Below are positions 1-9,394 of a DNA stretch of 42,503 bases, piece by piece (positions within the stretch are counted from its first letter, which is position 1; each line of letters begins with the position of its first letter). Made by a program: the position numbers and the translations under genes. The DNA lies in contig QJXZ01000380.1 of NCBI GenBank assembly GCA_003248125.1, positions 1-42,503 on the forward strand. The letters run 5' to 3'. Source of the stretch: Gammaproteobacteria bacterium. Its GTDB lineage: Bacteria; Pseudomonadota; Gammaproteobacteria; Pseudomonadales; Azotimanducaceae. Below the pieces are notes generated by a model. The model was not told where the DNA came from. It did no database searches and saw nothing but the letters and a program-made list of their open reading frames with translations.

Positions 1-95
1 GGCGCTTCGAGGAAGAGTTGCAGGAGTGGCTGCGTGAGATCCGCGACGAGGCGTTCGTCGAGATCCGCATGCAGCAGCAGGGCGGAACGAGCTGA
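1..95 (+). CDS. surA: SurA C-terminus (partial)
   Basis: This is the 3' end of a gene that enters from the left edge; its reading frame starts at base 3. The last 30 residues include LREIRDEAFVEIR, which resembles the C-terminal helix of SurA, the periplasmic peptidyl-prolyl isomerase and chaperone for outer-membrane proteins. Its TGA overlaps the pdxA start codon (TGATG), and surA-pdxA-rsmA-apaG-apaH is a well-known gammaproteobacterial gene order, so context and sequence agree. The PPIase domains lie outside the window and cannot be checked. Confidence 0.85.
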   Translation, partial: RFEEELQEWLREIRDEAFVEIRMQQQGGTS

Positions 96-1054
96 TGGGC
101 CGCCCGCTCGCCCTCACACCGGGTGAGCCGGCTGGAATCGGGCCCGATATCGTCATTGCTTGGGCACAAGCCGAACGACATCACGACGTGGTCGTGATAG
201 CGGATCCCGATCTCCTCGCGCGCCGGGCGCAACGACTCGATCTACCGCTGTCGATTTCGACCGATCTCGACAATGTGACGCGCGCTGCCGGTGCGTTGAG
301 TGTCTTGCCGATATCGTTGCGCGCGCGAGAAACCGCCGGCGCGCTGAACGCGGCCAATGCGGACTACGTGCTCGAAACGCTGAACACGGCGGTCGACGGC
401 TGTCTCGCACAGGATTTTTCCGGGCTCGTTACCGGCCCGGTGCAGAAATCCGTGATCAACGATGCCGGCATCGATTTCTCCGGGCACACCGAGTTTCTCG
501 CGTCACGGTGTGGTGTCGACCGAGTCGTGATGCTGCTGGTGGCGGGCGCGCTCCGGGTTGCGCTAGCCACGACGCACGTGCCGCTTCGTGCCGTCGCCGA
601 TGCGATCACGCGCGAACGACTCGAGGACGTGCTCGAAGTGTTGATCGAAGGGCTCGAGAGCCGATTTCGCATCGGCCGGCCTCGGGTGCTGGTTGCGGGA
701 CTCAATCCGCATGCCGGGGAGGGCGGCTACCTGGGCCGCGAAGACATCGACATCATTGCGCCTGTATGTCGCAGTTTTGCGGGCCGCGGGGTGGTTGGCC
801 CGATTCCGGCCGATACACTATTCACCCCGAAGGTGCTCGCCGGCGCCGACGCAGTGCTCGCCATGTATCACGACCAGGGCCTGCCCGTGCTCAAGCACGT
901 TGGCTTCGGTCATGCGGTAAACGTGACCCTCGGATTACCGATCGTGCGCACCTCGGTCGACCATGGCACCGCGCTCGACATTGCCGGCACCGGAAATGCG
1001 GATGCCGGAAGTCTCGTCGCCGCGGTAGCGCTTGCAATCGACCTCTCGGCGTGA
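95..1054 (+). CDS. pdxA: 4-hydroxythreonine-4-phosphate dehydrogenase PdxA
   Basis: PdxA catalyses the NAD-dependent oxidation of 4-phosphohydroxy-L-threonine in the DXP-dependent pyridoxal 5'-phosphate pathway; the product is joined to deoxyxylulose phosphate by PdxJ. The 319-residue protein is close to family length (about 330). Visible family motifs are LTPGEPAGIGPD at the N-terminus, the metal-site region SGHTEFLA, AGLNPHAGEGG, and AMYHDQGLPVLKH near the C-terminus, with the conserved histidines present. The ATG overlaps the surA stop, and the gene's TGA overlaps the rsmA ATG (bases 1052-1056), so translation is probably coupled along the operon. Nothing looks truncated. Confidence 0.97.
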   Translation: MGRPLALTPGEPAGIGPDIVIAWAQAERHHDVVVIADPDLLARRAQRLDLPLSISTDLDNVTRAAGALSVLPISLRARETAGALNAANADYVLETLNTAVDGCLAQDFSGLVTGPVQKSVINDAGIDFSGHTEFLASRCGVDRVVMLLVAGALRVALATTHVPLRAVADAITRERLEDVLEVLIEGLESRFRIGRPRVLVAGLNPHAGEGGYLGREDIDIIAPVCRSFAGRGVVGPIPADTLFTPKVLAGADAVLAMYHDQGLPVLKHVGFGHAVNVTLGLPIVRTSVDHGTALDIAGTGNADAGSLVAAVALAIDLSA

Positions 1055-1821
1055 TGCACCAGCCCCGCAAGCGCTTTGGTCAACACTTCCTCGAAGCCGA
1101 CGACATTCTCGACCGAATGGTATCGGTCATGAATCTCGCGCGCGGCGATGCCGTGCTTGAAATCGGCCCCGGTCGTGGCGCGCTCACGGCACTCTTGGCG
1201 CACGAGGTACAGCGCCTGCGCGTGGTGGAAATCGATCGCGACCTCGTCCCCGAACTCGCGCGTCGGTTTCCGAGCATCGAGGTGGTGACGGGCGATGTAT
1301 TGCGCATCGATCCAACTTCGATGTGGCATGGTGCAGCTGCGTGGCGAGTGGTCGGCAATCTGCCCTACAACATCTCGACACCGTTGCTCGCGCGGCTGCT
1401 CGACGAACTCGAGCACATTGTCGATATGCACTTCTTGTTGCAGCGCGAGCTCGTCGAACGGTTGGCAGCACGACCGAGTACCAAGGACTGGGGTCGTCTA
1501 TCGGTGATGGCCCAGTTGGTGCTCGATGTGCAGCCACTGTTCGACGTAGAACCCCATCACTTCCGCCCTTCGCCGAAGGTGATGTCGAGTTTCGTGCGCT
1601 TGGTGCCGAGAAGAAATTCGCCACGCATTCGTAATCGAGAGGTGTTCGACCGATTGGTTGCGCGCGCCTTCCAGCAGCGACGTAAGCGACTCAGCAATGC
1701 ACTACAATCCTTCGCCATCGAATGGCGGCATGCACCGGTTGATGCGGCACTGCGGCCGGATGCGGTTACGCTGGAAGAATTCGTCGATCTAGCCAATTAC
1801 CTTGCGGACAGAGAATCATGA
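1054..1821 (+). CDS. rsmA: 16S rRNA dimethyladenosine transferase RsmA/KsgA
   Basis: RsmA (KsgA) dimethylates A1518 and A1519 of 16S rRNA late in 30S assembly. The 255-residue protein begins MHQPRKRFGQHFL, matching the family N-terminus, so I start it at the ATG overlapping the pdxA stop rather than further upstream, where the frame stays open through pdxA. The SAM-binding motif EIGPGRGALT is at residues 36-45 and the catalytic NLPYN motif at 102-106. The FRPSPKVMSSFVRL segment and the C-terminal rRNA-binding region with FQQRRKRL are also present. The end overlaps apaG by 4 bases (ATGA). Confidence 0.97.
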   Translation: MHQPRKRFGQHFLEADDILDRMVSVMNLARGDAVLEIGPGRGALTALLAHEVQRLRVVEIDRDLVPELARRFPSIEVVTGDVLRIDPTSMWHGAAAWRVVGNLPYNISTPLLARLLDELEHIVDMHFLLQRELVERLAARPSTKDWGRLSVMAQLVLDVQPLFDVEPHHFRPSPKVMSSFVRLVPRRNSPRIRNREVFDRLVARAFQQRRKRLSNALQSFAIEWRHAPVDAALRPDAVTLEEFVDLANYLADRES

Positions 1822-2192
1822 CCGATGCGCTCCTGACCGTTGTAGCCGAGCCGCGATTCATCCCCAGAGAATCCGACCCGGCGGTGAAGCGATTCGTGTT
1901 CGCCTATACCATCACGATTCTGAATGTCGGCGGCGTGCCGGCGACACTACGCAATCGACATTGGGTGATTACGAACGCTAACGGCCAACGCCAAGAAGTG
2001 AGAGGGCGTGGTGTTGTCGGCGAGGAGCCGCGCATCGAACCCGGTGCATCGCATCGCTACACGAGCGCCGCCGTGATCGAGACGCCGGTCGGCACCATGC
2101 ACGGCGACTACGAGTTCGAGACCGACGACGGTAAGCGTTTCCTCGTGCCGATCGCACCGTTCTCGCTCAGCGTGCCGAATGTGGTGCATTAG
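1818..2192 (+). CDS. apaG: ApaG (DUF525) protein
   Basis: ApaG is a small protein of fibronectin-III-like fold, found as a single domain in bacteria and fused to F-box proteins in eukaryotes. Its biochemical role is unsettled (Co2+/Mg2+ efflux phenotypes were reported in Salmonella). The 124-residue product has the family core, with FAYTITILNVG, RNRHWVIT, the glycine-rich RGRGVVGEEP and PVGTMHGDYEFE. It starts within the rsmA stop (ATGA). The last base of its TAG is already the first base of a palindromic repeat that separates it from apaH, which is unusual inside an operon. Confidence 0.95.
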   Translation: MTDALLTVVAEPRFIPRESDPAVKRFVFAYTITILNVGGVPATLRNRHWVITNANGQRQEVRGRGVVGEEPRIEPGASHRYTSAAVIETPVGTMHGDYEFETDDGKRFLVPIAPFSLSVPNVVH

Positions 2193-2302
2193 GTGACAGT
2201 TACCGATTTCCCATGCCGGCAAAGGCGGTGATCGTCACATCGCGTTGGTGGGCACTGTTCTGCTTGCGCCGACGGGCGCACAGGAAATCGGTAACTGTCA
2301 CC
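2192..2302. repeat. Palindromic REPIN-like element, copy 1
   Basis: A perfect 20-bp inverted repeat: left arm 2192-2211 and right arm 2283-2302, core GTGACAGTTACCGATT, around a 71-base spacer. The left arm begins on the last base of the apaG stop codon. The same arms occur at 42281-42359 and, degenerate, at 10459-10527, but the spacers are unrelated. The shape resembles REPIN/MITE elements mobilised in trans by Y1 (REP-associated tyrosine) transposases; no such gene is in the window. In RNA the arms would form a long stem between apaG and apaH. Confidence 0.85.
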
Positions 2303-2331
2303 GATTTCGATCCGTTCCGCATCATCAGCGA

Positions 2332-3141
2332 ATGACCACCTACGCCATCGGTGACGTGCAAGGCTGCTACGAAACCCTGATGAGGTTGCTCGACCATATT
2401 GGATTCGACGATGAGAACGACCAGCTGTGGTTCGTCGGCGACCTGGTCAATCGTGGACCGAACTCGCTCGCCGTGTTGCGGTTCGTGCGCGCACTCGGCG
2501 CGCGCGCGGTTGCCGTGCTCGGTAATCACGATCTCCATCTGCTGGCCGTGCACCACGGCCAGCGTGCGCGTCCCAAGGACACGTTGGACGAAGTGCTGAG
2601 TGCGCCGGATCGTGACGAGCTGATGGCGTGGCTTGCGACGCGTCCACTCCTGCACGTCGACGCCGCGCTGCGATTCGTGATGGTGCACGCGGGCATTCCT
2701 GCATTCTGGCCACTCGAAGCAGCCTGCTCACGTGCGCGCGAGCTGGAAGAAGTGCTGCGCGGCGACGATCGCCGAGAATTTCTCGATGTCATGTACGGCA
2801 ACCGGCCCGCGATCTGGCGGGACGATCTGCGCGGTGTCGATCGATTGCGCTTCATCACCAATGCGTTTACCAGGATGCGTGTTCTCGACGACCACGATGC
2901 ACTCGACCTCGACTTCAAGGACAGTGCGGCGAGCGTGCCGGTCGGTTTACGGCCGTGGTTCATGGATTACCGCGGCAAGACGTTCACGCACCGACTCGTG
3001 TTCGGGCACTGGGCGGCACTGAACGGCAACTGTGACGTGCCTGGCATTCATGCCCTCGATACAGGTTGCGTTTGGGGTGGGAGGCTGTCCGCACTACGGC
3101 TCGTCGGCCAGGAACGCTTTTCCGTCGCCTCAGTCCAATAA
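2332..3141 (+). CDS. apaH: Symmetrical diadenosine tetraphosphatase ApaH
   Basis: ApaH hydrolyses Ap4A to two ADP and also removes Np4 caps from bacterial RNA. The 269-residue protein shows the metallophosphatase motifs in order: GDVQG (residues 7-11), GDLVNRGP, GNHD, then a late VFGHW histidine motif. I start it at the ATG giving MTTYAIGDVQGCYE. The frame is open upstream to 2245, but that extension would be translated from the palindromic repeat and has no family resemblance. The 139-base gap from apaG, filled mostly by the repeat, breaks the otherwise overlapping operon, so apaH may be expressed at a different level. Confidence 0.96.
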   Translation: MTTYAIGDVQGCYETLMRLLDHIGFDDENDQLWFVGDLVNRGPNSLAVLRFVRALGARAVAVLGNHDLHLLAVHHGQRARPKDTLDEVLSAPDRDELMAWLATRPLLHVDAALRFVMVHAGIPAFWPLEAACSRARELEEVLRGDDRREFLDVMYGNRPAIWRDDLRGVDRLRFITNAFTRMRVLDDHDALDLDFKDSAASVPVGLRPWFMDYRGKTFTHRLVFGHWAALNGNCDVPGIHALDTGCVWGGRLSALRLVGQERFSVASVQ

Positions 3142-3215
3142 CTTGAGACGGATTGTGAAACTATTCACGCGTGTAGTCGGAACGGTTGATTAGCGTTAGT
3201 TCAGGCGTACCAGGC

Positions 3216-3251
3216 GAGGCCTCACGGCAGGGCGCCGCAGTGTGAGACCTC
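3216..3251 (+). promoter_or_regulatory. Stem-loop upstream of prkA
   Basis: GAGGCCTCAC (3216-3225) pairs with GTGAGACCTC (3242-3251) with one C/A mismatch, and an inner GGC/GCC stem closes a small loop. It lies between the apaH stop and the prkA Shine-Dalgarno. There is no T-tract, so a simple intrinsic terminator is unlikely; a leader structure or processing site is as likely. No convincing -35/-10 pair was found in 3142-3303. Confidence 0.4.
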
Positions 3252-3303
3252 CGTCATGTTCCCGATGCCCTGATCGGTCTCAAAGGACATGGAGGAGTCA
3301 GAC

Positions 3304-5226
3304 ATGGGAGTTTTCGAACACTATCGCGCACGGTTCGATTCGACTCAGCAGGAGGAGTACAGCCTCTCGGAGTACCTCGAGCTCTGCAAAACCGACACGA
3401 GTGCCTTTGCAACGGCCGCCGAGCGTCTGTTGTTGGCAATCGGCAAACCCGAATTCATCGACACCTCGAAGGACTCGCGCCTGTCGAGGATCTTCTCCAA
3501 CAAGGTCATCAAGCGGTATCCCGCGTTCGGTGACTTCTACGGCATGGAAGAGGCGATCGAGCAGATCGTGTCGTTCTTCCGCCACGCCGCCCAAGGGCTG
3601 GAGGAACGCAAGCAGATCCTCTATCTGCTGGGTCCGGTTGGCGGCGGCAAGTCGTCCCTCGCGGAAAACTTGAAGGAGTTGATGCAGCGACTGCCCTTCT
3701 ATGCGATCAAGGGTTCGCCGATCAACGAGTCGCCCTTGGGTCTCTTTGACCTCAACGAAGATGGAGCGATTCTCGAGGAAGACTACGGCATTCCTCGCCG
3801 CTACTTGCGGCCGGTGATGTCACCGTGGGCGGCGAAGCGCTTACGCGAGTTCGGCGGCGACATCTCGCAGTTCCGAGTGGTGAAACGTTATCCCTCGCTG
3901 CTCGATCAGATCGCCATCGCCAAAACCGAACCCGGCGACGAGAACAATCAGGACATCTCGGCGCTTGTCGGCAAGGTCGACATTCGCAAACTCGAGGAAT
4001 ATGCGCAGAACGATCCCGACGCGTACAGCTTCTCCGGTTCGTTGTGTAAGGCAAACCAGGGCCTCATGGAATTCGTCGAGATGTTCAAGGCACCCATCAA
4101 GGTCTTGCATCCGCTTCTCACCGCAACCCAAGAAGGTAACTACAACGGCACCGAAGCAATCGGCGCAATTCCGTTCGACGGCGTGGTGCTCGCGCATTCC
4201 AACGAGGCGGAGTGGCAGAACTTCAAGTCGAACAAGAACAACGAGGCGTTCATCGACCGAGTCTGCATCGTCAAGGTGCCGTACTGCCTGCGCGCGTCGG
4301 AGGAAGTTCGCATCTACGATAAGCTAATCCAGAACTCGTCGCTCACGAACGCGCCCTGCGCGCCCGATACGCTGCGCATGCTTGCCCAGTTCTCGGTGTT
4401 GTCGCGACTGAAGGAACCGGAGAACTCGAATCTGTTCTCCAAGATGCGCGTCTATGATGGCGAGAACCTGAAGGACACCGACCCGAAGGCCAAGACCTTG
4501 CAGGAGTACCGCGATTCGGCGGGCGTCGACGAAGGTATGACAGGCCTGTCGACGCGGTTCGCGTTCAAGATCCTGTCGAAAGTCTTCAACTTCGACTCCA
4601 CGGAAGTGGCGGCGAATCCCGTTCACCTGATGTATGTGCTCGAGCAGCAGATCGAGCAGGAGCAGTTCCAAGAGGACACGCGTAATCGCTACGTGAGCTT
4701 CATCAAGGAGCATCTCGCGCCGAAGTATGTCGAGTTCATCGGCAAGGAAATTCAGACCGCGTATCTCGAGTCCTATTCGGAGTATGGGCAGAACATCTTC
4801 GACCGCTATGTCACGTACGCCGACTTCTGGATCCAGGATCAGGAGTACCGCGACCCGGAGACGGGCGACATTCTCAACCGCGCTGCGTTGAACGAGGAGC
4901 TCGAGAAAATCGAGAAGCCTGCGGGGATTTCGAATCCGAAAGACTTCCGCAACGAGATCGTCAATTTCGTGCTGCGCGCGCGTGCCAACAACAACGGCCG
5001 CAATCCGTCGTGGCTCGGCTACGAGAAGCTGCGTACCGTGATCGAGAAGAAGATGTTCTCCAACACGGAAGATCTGCTGCCGGTGATCTCCTTCAACGCC
5101 AAGTCGTCGAAGGAAGAGTCGAAGAAGCACGACGACTTCGTCGCGCGCATGGTCGAGCGTGGCTACACCGAGAAACAGGTGCGCTTGCTCGCCGAATGGT
5201 ATTTGCGGGTGCGCAAGTCGCAATAG
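3304..5226 (+). CDS. yeaG: PrkA-type serine protein kinase (YeaG)
   Basis: PrkA/YeaG is an AAA+-like serine protein kinase linked to stationary phase, nitrogen starvation and sporulation-type stress responses. The 640-residue product is nearly collinear with E. coli YeaG (about 644): N-terminal FEHYRARF, Walker [10 protein letters not shown] at residues 110-118, then long conserved blocks such as [31 protein letters not shown] and a C-terminal YLRVRKSQ. I chose the ATG at 3304 because GGAGGAG (3291-3297) sits 6 bases upstream; an in-frame ATG at 3289 overlaps that site. It is first in a trio with yeaH (16-base gap) and spoVR (overlap). Confidence 0.96.
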   Translation: MGVFEHYRARFDSTQQEEYSLSEYLELCKTDTSAFATAAERLLLAIGKPEFIDTSKDSRLSRIFSNKVIKRYPAFGDFYGMEEAIEQIVSFFRHAAQGLEERKQILYLLGPVGGGKSSLAENLKELMQRLPFYAIKGSPINESPLGLFDLNEDGAILEEDYGIPRRYLRPVMSPWAAKRLREFGGDISQFRVVKRYPSLLDQIAIAKTEPGDENNQDISALVGKVDIRKLEEYAQNDPDAYSFSGSLCKANQGLMEFVEMFKAPIKVLHPLLTATQEGNYNGTEAIGAIPFDGVVLAHSNEAEWQNFKSNKNNEAFIDRVCIVKVPYCLRASEEVRIYDKLIQNSSLTNAPCAPDTLRMLAQFSVLSRLKEPENSNLFSKMRVYDGENLKDTDPKAKTLQEYRDSAGVDEGMTGLSTRFAFKILSKVFNFDSTEVAANPVHLMYVLEQQIEQEQFQEDTRNRYVSFIKEHLAPKYVEFIGKEIQTAYLESYSEYGQNIFDRYVTYADFWIQDQEYRDPETGDILNRAALNEELEKIEKPAGISNPKDFRNEIVNFVLRARANNNGRNPSWLGYEKLRTVIEKKMFSNTEDLLPVISFNAKSSKEESKKHDDFVARMVERGYTEKQVRLLAEWYLRVRKSQ

Positions 5227-5242
5227 CGCGGAGGGCAACACC

Positions 5243-6508
5243 GTGTCGTACATCGTCGACCGGCGTGCCAACAGCCGCAACAAGAGTGCGGTCAACCGAC
5301 AGCGGTTCTTGAAGCGCTATCGGGGGCACATCCAGCGCGCCGTGCAGGATGCCATCAAAGAGCGCTCGATCACCGACATGGAGCGCGGCGAAGCGGTGAC
5401 CATACCGGCCGCCGACGTATCCGAGCCGGTGTTCGCCCACGGTGGCGGCGGTCGGCGCGGCATCGTGCATCCGGGCAATCGCGAATTCGTCGCCGGAGAT
5501 CGAATTGCGCGGCCGCCAGGAGGCGCCGGCGGTGCCGGCGGACAGGCGTCGAATTCCGGTGAGGGGGAAGACGACTTCGTCTTTCAGCTCACTCAAGAAG
5601 AGTTCCTCGATGTGCTATTCGAGGACCTCGAGCTGCCGAATCTCGTCAAGCGCCATTTGATCGGCAGCGACAGCTACAAGCGTGTCCACGCCGGCTACAC
5701 CAGTGATGGCGTGCCGGCCAAGTTGTCTGTGCTGCGCTCGCTTCGGGTTGCCAAGGCGCGCCGCATTGCCTTGACCGGGGGAGCGCGGAAACGAATCGAA
5801 GAGCTCGAGGACGACTTGGTGCTTGCCGAGGGCGGCAGCGACGAAGTGACGTCCATGCGCATCAAAAAGGAGCTGCGCGGTTTGAAGGAACGCGTTGCAC
5901 GCGTGCCCTTTCTCGACAAATACGATTTGCGCTACAACCTCCATGTCAAGCAACCGCAGCCGACTTCGAAAGCTGTGATGTTCTGCATCATGGACGTCAG
6001 TGGCTCCATGGATCAGCAGATCAAGGACATGGCGAAGCGCTTCTTTCTTCTGCTTTATCTGTTTCTCAAGCGAAACTACGACCGTACCGAACTGGTATTC
6101 ATCCGCCATCACACGGTCGCCAAGGAAGTGGACGAGCAGGAATTCTTCTACTCCCGCGAAACCGGCGGCACCGTGGTTTCGAGCGCGCTGAAGCTCATGG
6201 CAGAAATCATGGCTGCCCGATACTCGCCAAACGAGTGGAACATCTACGGTGCCCAAGCGTCGGATGGCGACAACTGGAACGACGATTCGCCGGTGTGCAG
6301 CGAGGTGTTGAAGAAGAGCATCCTGCCGGCGGTGCAGTACTTCTCCTATGTGGAGATCACCAAACGAGACCCGCAGGCACTGTGGCTCGAGTACGAGAAG
6401 CTCGCCGGCGCAGACCCGGATCGGTTTGCGCAGCGGCGAATTGCCGAGGTTTCCGACATCTACCCGGTGTTCCGTCAACTGTTCGCTCGCAAGGTTGCAG
6501 CGACATGA
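5243..6508 (+). CDS. yeaH: YeaH family VWA-like protein (UPF0229)
   Basis: YeaH is a cytoplasmic protein of unknown biochemical role that accompanies PrkA kinases across proteobacteria and may be a partner or substrate. The product is 421 residues (E. coli about 427). A GTG start at 5243 is preceded by GGAGGG (5230-5235, 7-base spacing) and gives [15 protein letters not shown], the family N-terminus. A glycine-rich, probably disordered stretch (roughly residues 65-110) separates it from the rest. A von Willebrand-A/MIDAS-like motif DVSGS lies at 251-255, with a later [10 protein letters not shown] and ASDGDNW that could supply the remaining metal ligands. Its stop overlaps the spoVR start (ATGA). 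Confidence 0.95.
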   Translation: MSYIVDRRANSRNKSAVNRQRFLKRYRGHIQRAVQDAIKERSITDMERGEAVTIPAADVSEPVFAHGGGGRRGIVHPGNREFVAGDRIARPPGGAGGAGGQASNSGEGEDDFVFQLTQEEFLDVLFEDLELPNLVKRHLIGSDSYKRVHAGYTSDGVPAKLSVLRSLRVAKARRIALTGGARKRIEELEDDLVLAEGGSDEVTSMRIKKELRGLKERVARVPFLDKYDLRYNLHVKQPQPTSKAVMFCIMDVSGSMDQQIKDMAKRFFLLLYLFLKRNYDRTELVFIRHHTVAKEVDEQEFFYSRETGGTVVSSALKLMAEIMAARYSPNEWNIYGAQASDGDNWNDDSPVCSEVLKKSILPAVQYFSYVEITKRDPQALWLEYEKLAGADPDRFAQRRIAEVSDIYPVFRQLFARKVAAT

Positions 6509-8001
6509 CCGCCGTCGAGAAACGTCAGCCGATCTCCGATTGCTCGGATTGGACTTTCGAGTTGATCGAAGCCTATGACCGCGAGATCGGGCGCATTGCC
6601 GCAGACTTCGGCCTCGATACGTACCCCAATCAGATAGAGGTCATCCGTTCCGACCAAATGCTCGATGCATATGCATCGGTCGGCATGCCGCTCAACTACA
6701 ACCACTGGTCGTTCGGCAAGCATTTCGTCGAGGCGGAACGCGGCTACAGCAAGGGTTACATGGCGCTCGCCTACGAAATCGTCATCAACTCGAATCCTTG
6801 CATCGCCTATCTCATGGAAGAGAACACCATGACGATGCAGGCGCTCGTGATTGCGCATGCGTGCTACGGCCACAACTCGTTCTTCAAAGGCAACTACTTG
6901 TTCCGAACGTGGACCGACGCTGGCTCGATCATCGACTACCTCGCCTTTGCCAAGCAGTACATCGCCCAGTGCGAAGAGCGTTACGGTGCAGACGCCGTCG
7001 AGCAGGTGCTCGACTCCTGCCACGCGCTCATGAACTACGGAGTAGACCGCTACAAGCGCCCGTATCCGATTTCTGCCGAGGAGGAGCGGCGACGCCAGCG
7101 CGAGCGCGCCGAGTACATTCAGCGCAACTTGAACGATCTGTGGCGGACCATTCCGCAGACGCGTGCGGAGACCGAAGTGGACGAGGAAGTCTTTCCGAAG
7201 GAGCCGCAGGAGAACTTGCTGTACTTCGTCGAGAAGAACGCACCGCTGCTCGAATCGTGGCAGCGCGAAATGGTGCGGATCGTGAGGAAGGTCGCCCAGT
7301 ACTTCTACCCGCAGCGGCAAACACAGGTCATGAACGAGGGCTGGGCAACGTTCTGGCACTACACGCTGCTGAATCGCCTGTACGACGAGGGTCTGGTCAC
7401 CGACGGATTCATGATGGAATTCCTCGCGTCGCACACGGCAGTGCTGTCGCAGCCGTCGTTCGATGCGCCGTACTACAGCGGCATCAACCCATACGCGCTC
7501 GGGTTTGCGATGTTCAGCGACATTCGCCGCATGTGCGAAGCGCCCACCGACGAGGACCGCGAATGGTTCCCGGATGTTGCGGGCCGCGACTGGCGCGAGG
7601 TCGTGCAGCACGCGATGCGCGACTTCAAGGACGAGAGTTTCATCCTGCAGTTCTTGTCACCGAAGGTGATGCGCGACTTGCGCCTGTTCGCCGTGATCGA
7701 CGATGACGAAGATAGCGAATACGAGGTCACCGCCATTCACGACTCGATGGGTTACCGACGGCTGCGGGAGCAGCTCGCCAGTCAGTACAACTTGGGTGAC
7801 CGCGAGCCCAACATTCAGGTTGTGCGCGCCGACATTCGCGGTGACAGGTCGTTGACGCTGAGGCACAACCAGCACAATCGTCGGCCGCTTGGAGACTCCG
7901 CCGACGAAGTGATGCGGCACTTGCATCGGCTGTGGGGCTTTCCGGTACGGCTCGAATCGGTGTCGAACGACGAGGTGACGCAGACGCGTACCTGCCCGTA
8001 A
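6505..8001 (+). CDS. ycgB: SpoVR family protein (YcgB)
   Basis: SpoVR proteins were named for a Bacillus spore-cortex gene; in proteobacteria (YcgB) they co-occur with PrkA and YeaH, and their chemistry is unknown. The 498-residue product starts at the ATG overlapping the yeaH stop. Recognisable family blocks are [56 protein letters not shown] and [10 protein letters not shown]. Histidines and glutamates in the HACYGHN and NEGWATFWH segments look like potential metal ligands (inference). Three contiguous genes in the order prkA-yeaH-spoVR suggest one functional unit, probably induced in stationary phase or starvation; E. coli keeps spoVR/ycgB elsewhere. Confidence 0.95.
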   Translation: MTAVEKRQPISDCSDWTFELIEAYDREIGRIAADFGLDTYPNQIEVIRSDQMLDAYASVGMPLNYNHWSFGKHFVEAERGYSKGYMALAYEIVINSNPCIAYLMEENTMTMQALVIAHACYGHNSFFKGNYLFRTWTDAGSIIDYLAFAKQYIAQCEERYGADAVEQVLDSCHALMNYGVDRYKRPYPISAEEERRRQRERAEYIQRNLNDLWRTIPQTRAETEVDEEVFPKEPQENLLYFVEKNAPLLESWQREMVRIVRKVAQYFYPQRQTQVMNEGWATFWHYTLLNRLYDEGLVTDGFMMEFLASHTAVLSQPSFDAPYYSGINPYALGFAMFSDIRRMCEAPTDEDREWFPDVAGRDWREVVQHAMRDFKDESFILQFLSPKVMRDLRLFAVIDDDEDSEYEVTAIHDSMGYRRLREQLASQYNLGDREPNIQVVRADIRGDRSLTLRHNQHNRRPLGDSADEVMRHLHRLWGFPVRLESVSNDEVTQTRTCP

Positions 8002-8010
8002 AGTCCGCGC

Positions 8011-9066
8011 ATGGAAATCTATCTGGTGGGCGGTGCCGTTCGCGACGAACTGCTGGGTCGACCGATCGAGGAGCGCGATTGGGTCGTGGTCGGCGGTACG
8101 GCCGAGGAATTGTTGCGCCGCGGTTATCGACAAGTCGGCCGCGACTTCCCGGTGTTTCTCGATCCGGAGACCCATGAGGAGTATGCGCTCGCGCGCACGG
8201 AGCGGAAGACGGGCCCAGGGCACACCGGCTTCGAAACCTATGCCGGTGGCGACGTGACGTTGGAAGCCGATCTGCGGCGTCGCGATCTCACCATCAATGC
8301 GATGGCGCGGGCCGCGGACGGTACGATCATCGATCCGTGGGGCGGGCAGCAAGACCTGGCCTCTCGCACGCTCAGGCACGTGTCGGAAGCGTTCGCGGAA
8401 GATCCGCTGCGCGTGTTTCGAGTTGCGCGATTTGCGGCGCGACTTCCGGACTTCAGCGTCGCCCCGCAGACGCATGCCCTGATGCGGAGCATGTGCGAGC
8501 TCGGCGTCGTGGACGAGCTGCCGGCAGAGCGCGTGTGGAACGAACTCGACGTCGCGCTGGGGACGCAAGCACCGGCGCGGTTCTTCGTGGTGCTCGCGGG
8601 ATGCGGCGGGCTGGCCCACTGGTTTCCAGAAGTGGAACCGCACGTTGCTTCGTTGGAGCGTCTGTTCTCGTCGTTCGACGAGGCGTTGGATCGGTTCGGC
8701 GCCCTGGGCCGACTGCTCACAGTCGAGGAAGCCGTCGCGCTAGGCGCGCGCCTGAAGGTTTCGCGGCATCACGCACGCCTGATCGATCAGGTCGCGCATC
8801 ATGGCGCGGTGCTCGCCGATTGGTCCCATCAGTCGGCGCGAGCTGTGTACGCAGCGATGCGTGGTTGTGCCGTATTGAAGGATCGAGCTTGGTTCGAGCG
8901 CGTGATGCGCATCGTAGGCACCGACCTCGGGGCACTAGCGGAGGTCGTGTGTGCGGTCGATTCGCGTGAGTTGCGCCAACACCTTCGTGGCAAAGCACTG
9001 GGCGCGGCGTTGGATGCCAGCCGAATCGACGCAATCGAACGATTCAAGACGTCCGTTCGATCGTGA
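8011..9066 (+). CDS. cca: CCA-adding tRNA nucleotidyltransferase, short form
   Basis: Adds or repairs the 3'-CCA of tRNAs. Class II nucleotidyltransferase features are clear: [12 protein letters not shown] (5-16), [30 protein letters not shown], and [16 protein letters not shown]. At 351 residues it is about 60 shorter than E. coli Cca (412), and I see no CHDLGKG-like HD motif, so the C-terminal phosphohydrolase domain is missing or degenerate. The catalytic carboxylate pair that reads DRD in E. coli (residues 21-23) reads ERD here, a conservative but notable change. Its 3' end overlaps convergent folB by 23 bases. The tRNA at 15109 has no encoded CCA and would depend on it. Confidence 0.93.
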   Translation: MEIYLVGGAVRDELLGRPIEERDWVVVGGTAEELLRRGYRQVGRDFPVFLDPETHEEYALARTERKTGPGHTGFETYAGGDVTLEADLRRRDLTINAMARAADGTIIDPWGGQQDLASRTLRHVSEAFAEDPLRVFRVARFAARLPDFSVAPQTHALMRSMCELGVVDELPAERVWNELDVALGTQAPARFFVVLAGCGGLAHWFPEVEPHVASLERLFSSFDEALDRFGALGRLLTVEEAVALGARLKVSRHHARLIDQVAHHGAVLADWSHQSARAVYAAMRGCAVLKDRAWFERVMRIVGTDLGALAEVVCAVDSRELRQHLRGKALGAALDASRIDAIERFKTSVRS

Positions 9067-9394
9067 TCGCTACGTCTCGTGCGTTGGGCACCGCGCCGGG
9101 CTTGTGTAGCGTGAGGCGAACGCGCCGAACCTGGAACTCGTTGCAGACGGTGGTCGCAAGGCGCTCGGCCAGTGTCTCGATCAGCTGCGCCTCGTTTCGT
9201 TCCGCAATCTCGCGCACGCGTCGCGCAACGGCACCGTAGTCGACAGCGTCGCCGAGCGAATCGCTCGCCGCAGCGCGGGCGGTGTCGATCTCGAGCGTCA
9301 GGTCGATCATCAACCGCTGGCGCACGTAGCGCTCCCAGTCCCGCACGCCGATCAACGCGGAGACTTCGAGGCCGTGAATGGTGAGCTCATCCAT
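9044..9394 (-). CDS. folB: Dihydroneopterin aldolase
   Basis: FolB cleaves 7,8-dihydroneopterin to 6-hydroxymethyl-dihydropterin and glycolaldehyde in folate synthesis, and can epimerise the substrate. The 116-residue product has the family start [22 protein letters not shown], the DYGAVARRV segment, [10 protein letters not shown] and the C-terminal LHKPGAV containing the conserved lysine. It overlaps the end of tsaD by 8 bases (same strand, downstream) and converges with cca, sharing 23 bases. It is probably cotranscribed with tsaD, a common arrangement in proteobacteria. Confidence 0.95.
   Translation of the reverse strand: MDELTIHGLEVSALIGVRDWERYVRQRLMIDLTLEIDTARAAASDSLGDAVDYGAVARRVREIAERNEAQLIETLAERLATTVCNEFQVRRVRLTLHKPGAVPNARDVAITIERTS

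Noticed and set aside
160-1053. In-frame upstream extension of rsmA through the whole of pdxA
   Set aside because: The frame is open, but the translation is arginine-rich shadow sequence, and the family N-terminus MHQPRKRFGQHFL begins at 1054.
2245-2331. N-terminal extension of apaH
   Set aside because: It would be translated from the palindromic repeat and adds residues with no match to ApaH; the ATG at 2332 gives the family start.
4324-5295. Long open frame antisense to prkA (323 codons)
   Set aside because: A leucine/arginine-rich mirror of a strongly coding high-GC gene, with no recognisable motifs.
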